Assembly: GCA_002989075.1 (NCBI GenBank)
Contig: PSQN01000014.1
Span: forward strand, 992,001 to 1,056,000
Length of the DNA: 64,000 nucleotides
Source: Arthonia radiata
Lineage: Eukaryota; Ascomycota; Arthoniomycetes; Arthoniales; Arthoniaceae
Reading direction: 5' to 3'
Shown here piece after piece: positions 22,960 through 34,600 of the stretch (positions within the stretch are counted from its first letter, which is position 1; every line of letters starts with the position of its first letter). The notes beneath the pieces were generated by a model. That model made no database searches and was not told the DNA's origin. It was given only the letters and a program-made list of their open reading frames with translations. The translations under genes and the position numbers were made by a program.

Positions 22960-24783
22960 ATGGCAACGGCGCAGCGAATAGACTCGAGACCTTTGCGCAA
23001 GATCGAAGTGGGCAATGAAAGACCAGAGACACCTCCTTCGCCTGCGAGCGATGCGCGTGCCAGTAGCGTTGCGGAAAGCAACGAGAAACATTCGCTTGCC
23101 ATCATAGATGATGTGCCGAGGACGGCGATCAACGACGCTTTCCACGCCCTGGTCGCTTCTGGATCCGGTTATAAAGAGCATGAGGCAATCCTAGACGACG
23201 GACCATTACTGTTGGGCTTAATGCTGGCCAATAACAACAACAACAACGACAACAACAACAACAACAACCCTAACAACCAGTATCAGGGAGGGCCAATACC
23301 AGACTCTATCGACGCAAGGCAGACGATTTCATCAGTCGACATGGACTATCAAGGTCAACGAAACGAAGCGCATCCTATTTCCCACACCCTAGTCGCTTCC
23401 GAACCCGGATATGAAGAGGACGAGGAAATTCTAGGCGACGGACCAATCCTGTTGGCCTTACTCATGGGCAATAACAATAACAACGCCAAAGCCCAAGCCG
23501 AATCCGAGGCCCTGGCCCGGGCCCAGGCCCAGACCCAGGGAGGGCCAATAGTAGACTCTGTCGACGCCAGGCAGACAATCTCATCAATTGACATGGAGTA
23601 CCAAGGTCAGCGAAACAAAGCGCATCCTCCAGGAGGAAGCTGGCTAAAGCTTCGAGGTGACACTGATCAGCCCCGGCATGCTACTGGAAACACCATTGTC
23701 GAGTTCAGTCCCGAGACGATGCTTACTCCGAGCATGAGCCAACTGACAACTACATCAAGCAACATTGCGCCAACGTCACCAAAAGAGCATGACACCTCGA
23801 GTGCCCTTACCGCTCCATCCTTGCCCCCCGAGCCCAGAAAAGTCAATCCACCCCATCGGCAGCACCGCGGGGTCGAAACACATCCTGCCAACGGTCTCTC
23901 AACCGCCCAACTAGCCTCCTGGTCCCGCAACGGCTTTCTCGTCCTTCCCAATGCCCTCCCAGCATCCCAAATATCCCATCTCCGCTCCACCCTTCTCTAT
24001 ATCGCAACGCAACTCTCATGCGGCGGCCCAGGAACTATCAAACACACCCTCGACCCCCAAAACTACCTCTCCCCCTCCGGCCGTGTCCTTGCCAGCTTCG
24101 ATCCCCGTCGTCAATCGTCCGCCCCCTCATCCCCCCTCGACCACGTCCAACGCCTCGGCTGCGGCCTCCACCGCGTCGTTCCCGCCTTCCGCCGCGCCAT
24201 CTTCTCCGCCCGCCACGCCGCCCTCGCCTCATCGCTCGGTTTCCGCGATCCCCGCGTCACGCAATCGATCGTCATCACCAAGGGCCCGGGGCGCGGCGCA
24301 GAAGTCGCGCCACACCAGGACGGATGCAGTAATCTGACGGATCCGCCGAGCGCGGTGACGTTCTGGTATGCGCTGGACGATGCGTGCGCGGGGAACGGGT
24401 GTCTGGAGGTGGTGCCGGGGAGTCATCGGACGGAGCCTGTGCGGAAGCGCGCGGTGGCGGATGGAGGCGGGAAGCCGAGGTTCGTGGAGCTGGCGCGGCC
24501 GGCGTATGCGCAGATTGAGGACGAGGAGGTGGTCGAGACCGAGAGGGTAGAAAAGTCACGGCAGAATGGTGGTGAGCATGCGTACAAGAAGCTACAAGTC
24601 GAGGCGGGGACCTTGATTCTGATGCATGGGAACTTAATGCATAAGAGCGCAGCGAACACGAGTGACAAGCGCAGGCTGGCGTTCAATTTTACGGTGGTCG
24701 AAGGGGCGTTGGAGTGGCCGGCTGACAACTATTTGCAGCCGTACGAGGGGCATAATGAGTTTGAGAGATTGGCGCCCTTGTGA
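22960..24783 (+). CDS. PhyH-type Fe(II)/2-oxoglutarate dioxygenase with duplicated N-terminal module
   Basis: Single exon, 607 aa from the first ATG (MATAQRIDSRPLRKIEVG). Residues about 312-607 are a phytanoyl-CoA dioxygenase-like domain: an N-terminal WSRNGFLVLPNAL, then APHQDGCSN with H452 and D454 as the two front iron ligands, and LMHKSAANTSDKRR with H561 as the distal ligand and downstream Arg for 2-oxoglutarate. The metal site is complete, so the enzyme is probably active; its substrate is unknown. The N-terminal half is odd: two copies of a module of about 80 residues (61-139 and 141-223), each running LVAS-x2-GY, ILxDGP, an Asn tract, then DARQTISS and YQGQRN. The insert between the copies and the dioxygenase is Pro/Thr/Ser-rich. 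Base composition turns more GC-rich in the catalytic half. Confidence 0.82.
   Translation: MATAQRIDSRPLRKIEVGNERPETPPSPASDARASSVAESNEKHSLAIIDDVPRTAINDAFHALVASGSGYKEHEAILDDGPLLLGLMLANNNNNNDNNNNNNPNNQYQGGPIPDSIDARQTISSVDMDYQGQRNEAHPISHTLVASEPGYEEDEEILGDGPILLALLMGNNNNNAKAQAESEALARAQAQTQGGPIVDSVDARQTISSIDMEYQGQRNKAHPPGGSWLKLRGDTDQPRHATGNTIVEFSPETMLTPSMSQLTTTSSNIAPTSPKEHDTSSALTAPSLPPEPRKVNPPHRQHRGVETHPANGLSTAQLASWSRNGFLVLPNALPASQISHLRSTLLYIATQLSCGGPGTIKHTLDPQNYLSPSGRVLASFDPRRQSSAPSSPLDHVQRLGCGLHRVVPAFRRAIFSARHAALASSLGFRDPRVTQSIVITKGPGRGAEVAPHQDGCSNLTDPPSAVTFWYALDDACAGNGCLEVVPGSHRTEPVRKRAVADGGGKPRFVELARPAYAQIEDEEVVETERVEKSRQNGGEHAYKKLQVEAGTLILMHGNLMHKSAANTSDKRRLAFNFTVVEGALEWPADNYLQPYEGHNEFERLAPL
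23231..23281 (+). repeat. AAC trinucleotide tract coding for poly-Asn
   Basis: Near-perfect AAC/AAT repeats encode an Asn run in the first N-terminal module of the dioxygenase. A shorter tract sits at the same place in the second module (about 23469-23485). Tract length is likely to vary between strains. Confidence 0.85.
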
Positions 24784-25627
24784 GTGTGCACGCTTAACTT
24801 GCGAGTTGGCAAGTTAGACGGAGATCGGTTTTGATAAATGGCTTATAACACGTTTTTTCTAAAGCTAGAATCTACTGCGTGTTCGGAAAAGACTGACAAC
24901 ACGTTCTCACTTTTTTCCGGAGCATAGTAAGTAATGCCGTGCACCAGGTGGTGCCGCACGTTATCCACGGGCGTAAGGCAGTCATGTACCCGTTGTTGCC
25001 TTGCGCTACGTGACCTTGAGTTAGCAGTACGCTTGCTAAGGGCGGCATAGCACCTATAAGCACATACATGAGCCAGGTGAAGCCGTGCTCAAGATCCAGT
25101 CGAATTAGATCATCCGGGCAAGAACGCGTGGCGAGAGTGTGGCGAAGATCACGCCTTCAATCAGATAGGCTTGAACTACGGAGTATCTGTTCTGGCTTGC
25201 ATTTGTACGAGGCCCGCTCCGGTTCCGCCACAAACCGCCCGGCACAAGTTATATCCATTGCTTGCCGCATGCACGTTGTACAGCGAACTCCACCTTTTCG
25301 ATTGCAAGGATGGATATCCGATCGGGCGCGACGCCATTCTCCAGGTGGCAGAAATGATGCAACCACATGTCAGCTCGAGCCTATTGGATTGCTGCAACGG
25401 AAGAGCGTCAGTAAACCCTTTGTCAATATGGCTTGATGATCAGATCTTTACATTAGCGGATCCTCAGCGGATGAGAGTAGGAAGGCTTCTCCGCCTCCTT
25501 GGCGTGCCCGAGACCTACATCTGTGCCGCTTACCGGAGTACATCAGGTAACGCAAGGTTGCGGCCCGTCGCGCCCGCCACTCGGAGACAATAATGACTCG
25601 ATCAGCCACAGTAGTCCTGCCAATATG
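24784..25627. other. No supported gene
   Basis: A 140-codon plus-strand ORF lies at 25171-25593 but resembles nothing I know. The region sits beside a broken gene and may be decayed sequence. Confidence 0.4.
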
Positions 25628-26275
25628 CTATATCCCGGTCCGCCACGGCACCTGGATCATGGCAAGAATCGGAGCTTGCGCACGGCGGCAATATGAACAA
25701 GGCATTGGAGCAGGCAACTGGTCTTGCTGCACTGCTGCAGATTCCGGCACACCGGGCGTACTAAGCCAGCTGGGATGGATGGAGTTGACGCGGACGCCTG
25801 TACCTCCCAGGTCGAGTGCTAGAACGACCTCAAACGTGGGGAGCGTACCTGCACATCTTGTGACAGCGGGTGCGGCGTGTTTTGACGCAGCATATTGCGC
25901 CTCTGTAAGTGTACGCCGGAGGTAAGTATGCATTCAAGGAGGTAACGTTGACAGTGGACCCGTACCCATTGCTTCGACGTCCATTGCGGCCTTCAACGAA
26001 ACTCTAATTTTGCTTCTCATGACTTCGGAGATGATATCCGTGCAGATGAGCGTGCCTATGACATTGACACTGACGTTCCTATGGACTTTGGCAAAGAAAA
26101 CACCGGCAACACCTCTTTCGGCGGAGGTATTTGCGGTCTGCAACTGATGCCACTGCTTTTAGGAACAGTCCCGGTCAGCCTATGTTTGTCAATTCAGATC
26201 AAGTCAGATTGACAATATGCAACTCACCAGCGCCACAATCCCTGCAGCCGCTGCGATGATCAGCTACTGGTACGG
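25628..26275 (-). pseudogene. Broken short-chain dehydrogenase/reductase
   Basis: Pieces of a classical SDR lie in order on the minus strand in different frames. Near 26250 there is a degraded glycine-motif-like IIAAAAGIVAL (expected TGxxxGIG). VSVNVIGTLICTDIISEVM follows near 26060, the helix before the catalytic Ser strand. GSTVNVTSLNAYLPP lies near 25950 with the active Ser. EAQYAASKHA near 25890 has the YxxxK pair, and GTGVRVNSIHPSWLSTPGVP near 25780 is the segment after it. At least one frame change separates the Ser strand from the YxxxK helix, and a plausible intron follows the glycine motif. The C-terminus after VPESA does not look like SDR. It was probably a NAD(P)-dependent oxidoreductase, possibly of secondary metabolism, and is no longer functional. 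Confidence 0.6.
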
Positions 26276-26871
26276 ACACCTCAGACGAGCACGACGCTAC
26301 TGCATGATATCGCTGAGGCCGCTCAGGCAACTGGAATCTTTCTAGAGGACGGGGCCGCCAAGACGGCCACTACAACCTTCTCCGCTTTTATTGTGAAGAT
26401 CAAGGATTCGGGGACTGCTGTGCCTCAGGTTTGCCTCGCGTGTGCCTTGCCAGAGTCTTCAATCCCACGATGTTGCAAGCTACCTTCCCCTTCTGTTACA
26501 GATTTTGACCCAATGGTAGGGACAAACAACCCTGAGGCAATAATGAAAGCGCGGGCGCAAACATTCGATAGGCTACAGAACAATTACCTTTGCGGATACG
26601 TACCTGAGCAGTCTTCGCCGATGCCAGATGGTGAGCTGATCGTGAGATCCAGGGAGTAAGCTCGATCTCCAATGTGCTCGTACAACGTGCTGGATTCCAC
26701 TCACGCCCAATTAGTCCGGCAATGTCAAGCACCAGGATATGGTGTCCGTGACTCGCTTCTCGAATGGAATGAAGGGATGGCCAAGTAAGTCTCGCTCGGT
26801 TGGAGTAGCATCAAACTTGTGCTGGATGGTGCCTGCCTGCGTTAGCCCTTCACCAATTCAGACAGCCCTCT
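26276..26871. other. No supported gene
   Basis: Between the SDR remnant and the epimerase gene. Short plus-strand ORFs (for example 26393-26659) have protein-like stretches but no family I can name. It could be more decayed coding sequence. Confidence 0.35.
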
Positions 26872-27926
26872 TTACTTACCAAGATGGCTTGCGAAGTGAA
26901 TCTTTCCGTTGCTGACCTCCTCGGGAAGATTACGCCGGACGATCTTTTCTGCATCGCTCACCAAGGGCCCAGCAGGACTCTCACAGCAGAAAAGGAAGTT
27001 GCGATATCGGCCGGGCACTTTCTCCGTATCCAAGGCCTTTACGTGCCCGTCCACGACATCGTCGAGGTGAGTTATTTCCGGCAGCAGTGGTGTGTCGGTA
27101 CCCTTAGGGAGTCCAAGCAGGTCGTTCAATATCGGTCTCATGTCGATAAAGAGCCAACTCAAGATGCTATTTGATCCAGCGAAGGCTTCTTGTTTGTTGC
27201 GTGCAAGCTCAGTGGGGCCGATGATATATCCAGGCAAGATGTTGACAATGCTGAAATGACTTCTCTCAAAGCCGCTTGAACTCGCGTACTCGTGGATGTG
27301 GTTGTGCGCAGCAGTCTTGGAGTTGACATATCTTTGAATACCAGGAGCGTCGTCTGCGGTCGGGGACTCGTTTGGGATCTTCGTGTCTGCCGTGAGTGTT
27401 GGTACCTCATCAGCCTTTCCGGCAACGATGGCCTGGTTCCGCGGGTCGTCAGGGAAGAACCGAGCAAAGTCTCTGATGCTAGAAGTTGAGCCGGTAAAGA
27501 CGACACGTTTGACGGAGCCCGTCGCTTCAGCTGCTTTTAGTATTGCTTTTGTCCCCGCGACGGCCGGTGTGACTAAGTCACCTGGAACATTTGGCAAAGG
27601 TGAGGCGACATGGACGATATGTGCGCAGTCAGTTGCCGCATCATGATATGCATCAGCTTCTGTGTTGTCAGGCACAATTGTAAATGTCAAAGCTCCCGAC
27701 GAGAGATAGGGTTGGGCCGATGGACCTCGACTGATTGTATGAATGGCGTCTTGCCTGCGAACTGCGGCACGAACGCGTTAATCGGACCTCAACAAGCCGG
27801 TAACCACAGCATATCCTATTCAGATAGATTAGAACAGGTTTCGTAGGGCTGGAAGAACATATCAAGATGTGCCGCACCAACGAAGCCATTGCTTCCAGTG
27901 ACGAGGACAAGAGAGTCGTTCGGCAT
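26872..27926 (-). pseudogene. NAD(P)-dependent epimerase/reductase (extended SDR, DFR-like), one in-frame stop
   Basis: Exon 1 (27878-27926) encodes MPNDSLVLVTGSNGFV; a 62-bp intron (GTGCGG donor, TCTAAT branch site, GAATAG acceptor) leads to exon 2 (26872-27815). Together they give the dinucleotide site TGSNGFVG, then YAVVTGLLRSD, a TAA stop at about 27779-27781, and then RVRAAVRRQD in the same frame, exactly where a DFR-like protein has its NADP-selective Arg segment. From there the frame stays open to 26872: CAHIVHVASPLP, VKRVVFTGSTSS, the RYVNSKTAAHN block with catalytic Tyr and Lys, and ILPGYIIGP. The C-terminus is a little short. Everything but the stop looks preserved, so this is a very young pseudogene, a sequencing error, or a gene starting at the downstream ATG 27690, which would lack the cofactor site. 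Confidence 0.65.
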
Positions 27927-28389
27927 CTCGCCTGACACCCCTCTCGTGACGATCGACGACAGTGTGGTGACTTTGGGGGGCAGCTTTCCGACGAATTCAA
28001 GGCCAAACTTCAAACTCCAGTCTCAAGAACCTGAAACTGCCCTCATTCCCTGGCCGGTATTTGTAGCAAAGCCTTGTATTGCTCGACGCTGTAAATTGAT
28101 CTGCTCGCTGCGTAAGGCAAAGGTTTGCGAGGGATTGTTACGTGATGACGGCGCACGGGGAAAGAGCACGGGTTGATGTGCGAGGTGGCAATTCAAACGG
28201 AGAGCGGTTCCCGTCGATAACTTACTCCTAGACACCTCATTTACAGCCCGAGACCAACACGCCAAACCGCTGCGCCGCTTATAGGTACATAGCACTTTAG
28301 CGGATATCCTGCATATCATCCTTCGTACGGTTTTATATAACGTCTACAGCCTGTCAGCGGGCTGGCTCAGGACACTACCGCTCTACACT
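27927..28389. other. Intergenic
   Basis: Upstream of the epimerase gene. No ORF or repeat is supported. Confidence 0.45.
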
Positions 28390-28612
28390 CCCATTTAAAA
28401 TTAGAAATAGTCGTGTCCCAATGACTATACCTTAAAAGCTACTATCTCTACTTTCTTTATATCTTCTATCTTAAGGGTTAAGTATAAGTATATTATACTT
28501 AACTAGTATAATTATTTAAGCCCTTAGGCACTTTATATAGCTTTTTCTATTAATATAGATAGATAAGCTTTAAAATAGGTTATGATAGGCTATATTAGCT
28601 GTAGAGCAGACG
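28390..28612. repeat. Short AT-rich relic
   Basis: About 220 bp of sharply AT-rich sequence, full of TA steps and CTTAA/TTAAG words, between normal-GC flanks. The texture matches the block after 42,200. Most likely it is a small remnant of a RIP-mutated repeat; no ends or direct repeats are visible. Confidence 0.5.
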
Positions 28613-28960
28613 CTGTATACTTACCGTCCTCCCGCGACTAATCCCTCCATCTGCTTCGCTCAATGGGCCCCTTGGTTTGAAGAAATTCTTTGCCGTAGGA
28701 TTGTCTGGAGAAGTGGGACTGGAAAATGGAGGGTGAAACAAGATGGAGATGGTCACGTGTTGGTAGTGGTTCTTTCGATTACTACATCCCACGTACCTCG
28801 TGGCGCTGCAGGCGCTGCAACAATACCGCGCGTACGCACATGCCCCAGCCATGCTGTACGAACCACGCCAGAACGCCGAGGCTATGCTTTTCACGCCTTG
28901 CCATCCATATATCTTGACACATACACATCATCTCTCCACCCTCCAACCTATCACTCATCA
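28613..28960. other. Intergenic, 3' side of the GH17 gene
   Basis: Nothing beyond short ORFs in shadow frames is seen. Confidence 0.45.
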
Positions 28961-31042
28961 TCACTTCGGCAAACTCGCCGTCTTCCCCCCACAATCCGGA
29001 ATCTTCACCCCGTCCTTCAACTTTCTCTCCGCATCCATCAACCCCCACTTATCCTCCCACGCCGCGCCCGGCTTATTGAACTGCGCCTGCCACGTCACGT
29101 CAAACGCCTCAAAGTAGAAGTAATTCGTCCCGTTCGTCAGGGCCGGGCACACCCAGTCGTCGAGCACGCGGTTCATGTTGTCGATGCCGGAGACGGCGCC
29201 GGCTTGCGGATCCGGGCAGGGCACGTTCATGCCGTTGGCGGGGTCGGTGCAGTCGTTGCCGCCGCCGGAGGGCCAGCCGATCTCGGAGACCACTTGGGTC
29301 TTGCCGGGGAGGTGGTTGGTTTTCGCGATGTCGTTGTCTTGCCAGTAGGAGTAGGTCCAGGAGGCGGCTTTGTCGGCTTGGACGCCGCCGAAGAACTGTG
29401 AAAGGGGTTAGCTGGTGTTATAGGGGACTGGGTGTGCTTCACTTACGGGGTGGACGTTGGCCATTACGTAGTCAACGTGCGACGCTAGCTGCTCAGTCCA
29501 CTTTGAGCCTAGATCACTGGTCCCCAGCGGGAGATTGTGGTTTTTTGCTGTCAGGTTCTTTTTCACGTCGTCGAGGGTTTGGCCTAGCTCCTGTTCCGTC
29601 ATGTACTCATTAAAGAGCACCTCGTTGCCGACGACAACGCCTTGGATGTAATCCGTGCCCCGCTTGTCCAATATATCCCACATCTGCGCGAGTTGGCGGT
29701 CGTTGGTCGTCTTGTTGTCCATGAGATAAGCTCCCACCCAGATTTTGAATTCATCTTTCAGGCCCAGTCGGTCGATTGCCGTGAGCACCATCTCCGTCTG
29801 CTGACAATCGGTACCGTACAAGCGGAGTTGCGGAGTCAATTGACTCATGATGGCCACGTCCATGGTGACGTTATTTTGGGGCACTGGGTTGTCCAGACAC
29901 TCCGGATATTGTGCCCCGTTTGGTACGTACGCCATGCCGTTGAAGACCTTGTGTAGGTCCTTGTTGTTCAGCAGCGCTTTGATCTCCTTGCTATCCTTGT
30001 CATAGTCGCCGCCACTCTTGTCGGGACCTGAGCCTCCGTTCTTGTGTTGATATACGTATGATCCCACGACGCCACCAACCACAGCCAGTACAATGATGAC
30101 TGCGATGACTGCTCCAATAATCCATAATGTTCGCTTGCGGTTTGATGCTTTCCCTGCCACGACTCCCCCCTTCTCGCCACCAGGCCCACTACCACCAGGC
30201 ACAGAATTGTATGCTCCGCTTGCATCGCGCGATCCCATGCCCTTGACGAAGGCTCCTGCACCTGCCGCTGCGCCTGCCGCTCCTGCGACACCAGCCGCTG
30301 CCGGTGCTCTTCGCTTTTGCCGCGCAGCAAGCGCTCCTGTGTCATCGTCCTCATCTGCGATATCTCGTGGGTCGAAGGCGCCTAAATCACCCCCACTCGC
30401 TGCGTGATCGTAGCTACCGTACGGACTATGAAAGCTTGTCGGTCGTTGATAAACACCAGGCTGCTGTTGTTGCATCTCATACGCAGCGCTCGGTGGCGCC
30501 AGATTGTTGTAGGAGTTCCGATGCGAGGCGAAAGGGTCATCGAGCGTGTGTTGAGGGTATTCGGGGTACGGATTGGTGGGTGCTGGCATGTGTGAATGCT
30601 CGGCATTCTCGAAAGGGTTGTACGATTCGTAATCATCGTGGTCGCCTCTCGATCCATGGTACGCGGTGTCCATGACAGCGCCAGCCCCTACGCCTGCAGC
30701 AGCACTACCAGGGGCCACACCGTATCCGCCGCGACCATAAGAGTCCGATGAAGACATTCGTCGGTGAGGGGGCGGAGCAGGTACGGCTGACATGTCGTGC
30801 GGGTCTCGCTGGGCTTGATCAAAGGTTGACGGGGTTTGGTATGCAGTGGCACCTCGTGTGGGTGATGAGTCGATTAAATTAGGAGCGCCTGAGTGGTCAT
30901 TGTATGAGGTGTGCTGTGGTGGAGAAGGCGGGCCGTAGTCGTGGCCTCGAGCGCTGTGATATTGATGCTGAGGGACGGCGTCGGTGTGTCTGGGAGCGAA
31001 GGAGTCTTCATCGTCGCCATCGAAAGAGAAACGGTGAGCCAT
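28961..31042 (-). CDS. btgC: GH17 beta-1,3-glucanase, BtgC-type membrane protein
   Basis: Endo-1,3-beta-glucosidase that would act on cell-wall glucan from the plasma membrane. Exons 29447-31042 and 28961-29395 join over a 51-bp intron (GTAAGT donor, CACAG acceptor) in phase 0, giving 676 aa. Residues 1 to about 300 are a cytosolic, disordered Ser/Pro/Gly/Tyr-rich region; residues about 304-328 form a membrane anchor ([20 protein letters not shown]), so the protein is type II; the glycosidase domain starts near residue 364 ([17 protein letters not shown]). The acid/base Glu is E474 in [12 protein letters not shown] and the nucleophile is E570 in [11 protein letters not shown]. The layout is that of Aspergillus BtgC. 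The protein appears complete, with Cys residues around the active domain. Confidence 0.93.
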
Positions 31043-31659
31043 GGCGCAATGGGGTCTTTGACACGTTGACGAGTGCCAAATGAGGATTCTTTGTTATTTC
31101 GGGCCGGCTACAATGCTGATTGTCTCGGGGCCGACATTGAATGAATGAGCGGGCGTCCGGGGGAGAGGGCTATGTCGCTGCGCGTTTGTGTGTATGTGCG
31201 TTTGTCGATATGGACATGCTGATGTTGGCTGTGCGTGAAATGGAGGAAAGGTGGATGAATGCAAGAGGCGATGGAGGAGATGGGATGACGAGTTTCACGA
31301 GACAGGCGGAACCTGCCCTGCCTCCAAAAATACCCAATCGTCCCACCATTTCACCACAGCAACGATCCCTGCTTTTCCAGCCCCGAAACTCAGCCACTTC
31401 CGTTTCCCAACCACGCCAATAATGTCGCTCACTCTGCACTGCAAACCTCAATGATCTCCTCTACCATTCGACGATAAATGCAAGGACACAAATACGGAGG
31501 CTACAAAGCTAGTCAACTGTGAGTGCTTGGTATCAAAAAGACTCTGCAAGCCATGAGTCTTGTTACACGTGTGCCAGGATTCTGCTCTAGCACCCTACGC
31601 AACACGTATCGCTACCATTACCAACGCTACTTAAGACATTCCCCTCGCCATGCAAATGC
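31043..31659. other. Intergenic between tandem minus-strand genes
   Basis: About 0.6 kb with the GH17 promoter side. No supported ORF. Confidence 0.5.
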
Positions 31660-34600
31660 TCAGTAGCCCTCAGGCTTGTAGCGATCCCCCGTTCGGGCTC
31701 CAACGCTGGCCTTGTCACGCCCTTCGCGCTCAGTCTCGGGATCTGACTCTGTGTGTAGGTCTTTGTCACGTCGATCGTGGTCGTGTCCACGCCGTCCATC
31801 ATGCTCCTTCTCATCCGCGGTGCTGCGATGATCTTTGCGATCCTTGCGTTCAGCTTCCTTACGCTCCGCGTATCTAGAATCTATCCAACAGTATTAGCTG
31901 TGGATCAATTGCAAAGGAGACGATGGCTGAACATACCTCTAATCTCCTTCGTCCTGTCTGCAAACTTCTGTATTTGTTCCTTGGTCAACACTCGCAGCAC
32001 AATGACATGCTGATCTCGCTCCTCAAATCGCTCGCCCTTCTCCTCCAGAGCTGCTGAGTTCACGAGGCTGCGAGCAATCTTGGTCCATCGCGCGTCGGGC
32101 GGCACATTCTTGTCATTCGCTGCTTTGGCGTCCTTGAGAGGAGCGACGCCTTCGCGGATCGGGTTCTTTTCCTCTGGGAATTTGTCGGTAGGCCTGCGCA
32201 GAATCGACTTTTTGGGCGCCTTCTGTTCCTTAGGCGGATCGACAATGGAGACACGCTTCTTGCGTTTCGCGTCTGATGCTTCCGATCCCTCAGAAGGCTC
32301 CTCTGATTGTGGTGATTCGGTGATTTCAGTACTTTGTGTATCAAAGCGTGTGGAAGCCTGTGAATCATTGCTATAGTCAGTGGCTGCATCAGACGCCGGT
32401 GCTCGGTCATCACGGCGGCGCTCAGTCTCGCGGGTCTGCTCCCGCTCACGGCGGCGCTCGTTCTCATGTGCCTCTTCGCGCTCGCGACGTCTTCGTTCTC
32501 GATCAGGATCTTCATCATGACGAGGCGCCGGCGCTCGACCCATCTCCTGTTGCACCTGCTGCACGCGGCGTCGATAGTCTTCTTCGGGGTCTAGGATTTC
32601 GCTGTGCTTTGAACCCGCGTCAGATGCAGTCTCTGGAACTTTGTCCTTGCTGACATAGTTGCGCCGGCGGGGCCTGCCAACATCCTCTCCGTCATCGTCG
32701 TCATATCGCTTGACGGGTTCACGATCACCGCGCGTTTTCTCTTCGTAAGGAGGCTCTTCGCGCGAACCCGGCTGAACTGCGCGGGTATCTCTAGACTCTG
32801 GTACCACCTTCCGATCTACTTCACGGTCATCTCTAGGATCTCGTCGGTCCTCGTATGGTCGCTTGGGCTCTGACATTGGCTTCACCACGGGCTCTCGATC
32901 TTCCCGGATGTCTCGCCGCTCTTCAGCTGGGCGCTTATTGTACAATTCCTTGGCACCAAGAGCTGCCGCTCCAGCTGCAGCAGTCCCTGCGATAGCCTCC
33001 GCAGCATGGTGGTGGTCGTGGTGGTGGTCGTGAAGCTCCGGCTCATCTCTGTATTCACGTGTATCTTTCTCGCGTCTGTCGTCATCGTAGTAGTCTCGCT
33101 CCGGTCGCCGCTCCCTTGGGCGCCTATCGTCGTCCGAATATCGATCGTAGTCCCGCTCGAGTTCCGGTCGTAGGCGCTCTTTCTCGCGGACGCCGTCTCG
33201 GTCTCGCTCCCGGTCTCTTCGGGAATCTTCGTAGCTCTTGGGGCTCTCCTGAGGACCATACTCTCTATCTTTCTCGACTGGCGCCACATCCCGGTCGCGG
33301 ATCCTTCGGGGGTCTTCGTAGGACTTTGTGCCCTCAGGAGGACCATACTCTCTATCCTTCTCGACTCGCGCGACATCCCGCTCGCGGACCCTTCGAGGAT
33401 CTTCGTAGCTCTTGGTGCCCTCATGACCATACTCTCTATCTTTCTCGACTGGCGCAACATCCCTCTCGCGAACTGCTTCTCTCTCTCGATCACGTATGAC
33501 GTCACGCTCGCGCGGTACGTCCCTCTCACGCTCTCGCAACGGTTCTCTATCGCGCAGTGGAGGGCTCTCACGAGGACTTCGTTGGATGTCCCGGTCTCGC
33601 TCTCGCTCGCGTAGGCGCTCATACTCACGCCAATCGGGGTCTCGCAGTCGAGCGTCATCTCCTATTGCAGCCCGCGGTTCAACAGGATATTCGCGACGCG
33701 AAGCTGGTGGTGCCTCAAGCATCAATGGCTCAGCGGCTTGACCGCCATACTTGTCGCCATACTTGTCCAGGCCTGAGTCGCCAGAGCTACGGGCATCGAC
33801 GCTTGGGGCACGGATGCCGAACCCTCGCGATGCGACTTCGCGGTCTTCGAAGCGGCTTCGACGTCGGTTCTCGTTGTAGTCGTCAGCGCCCGCTCGAGTC
33901 GGAGAGAGTATCCCAGCGCTCCTCGGCCCTGAATATTGGCTGGAGTCGTCCCCTCGTGTTGTCGTGATACGCGGAGGCACGCGGTAGTTTTCGTCGTCGC
34001 TGAACGTTGAAGAGGTTGTGAAGCCGCGGCTTCGAGAAGGTGATCGCTGGTATGGGCCTTGCAGGCTGCCGCTTCGACCGAGGTGGGCGTTGTTGACTTT
34101 GTCGAATCCGCGCATTGATGGAGGAGGTCCCGACTCTCGTGCGCTGATACGTGGAGCCGTTTGATATGGGTCAATCATGCTCGCGGGTCTCTCGCGCGAT
34201 ACTGCATCCACGCTTCCTCTGCGAGGACGACGCTTGGGCTCGGTGGTGTCGTACATGCCGCGTGCGTCAGTATATTCGTAACCAGGTTCGTTTGCAGTGG
34301 AGCTCTTAGTCGATCCACGCAGATGGTATCCCTTCGAACGCTCATCGGGTGGCTGCTTGAGCTTCTCTTGGATTCTGTCATCTCGACGCCGCAGCTCCTG
34401 CTCGCCGGGTAAGCGGGTGGCCTTGCCATCGTCTACGCTGTAAAGTTTGCGAGACTCTTTGCGAGGGGCCGAGCTCGCAGAGGAGACTGAGTAGCGGTCA
34501 TCGTAGGTGCTCGAGCGGTCGGCTGAACCTCCACGGTCGGCATGCGTAACCGCTGGACGGAGATGTGCGGAGCTGGAGGGCGGCGCACGTGGGTCTTGAT

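Noticed and set aside
25171-25593. 140-codon plus-strand ORF
   Set aside because: No domain, repeat or splice support; it lies in a decayed region.
26393-26659. 88-codon plus-strand ORF with protein-like stretches
   Set aside because: No family recognised and no plausible exon partners.
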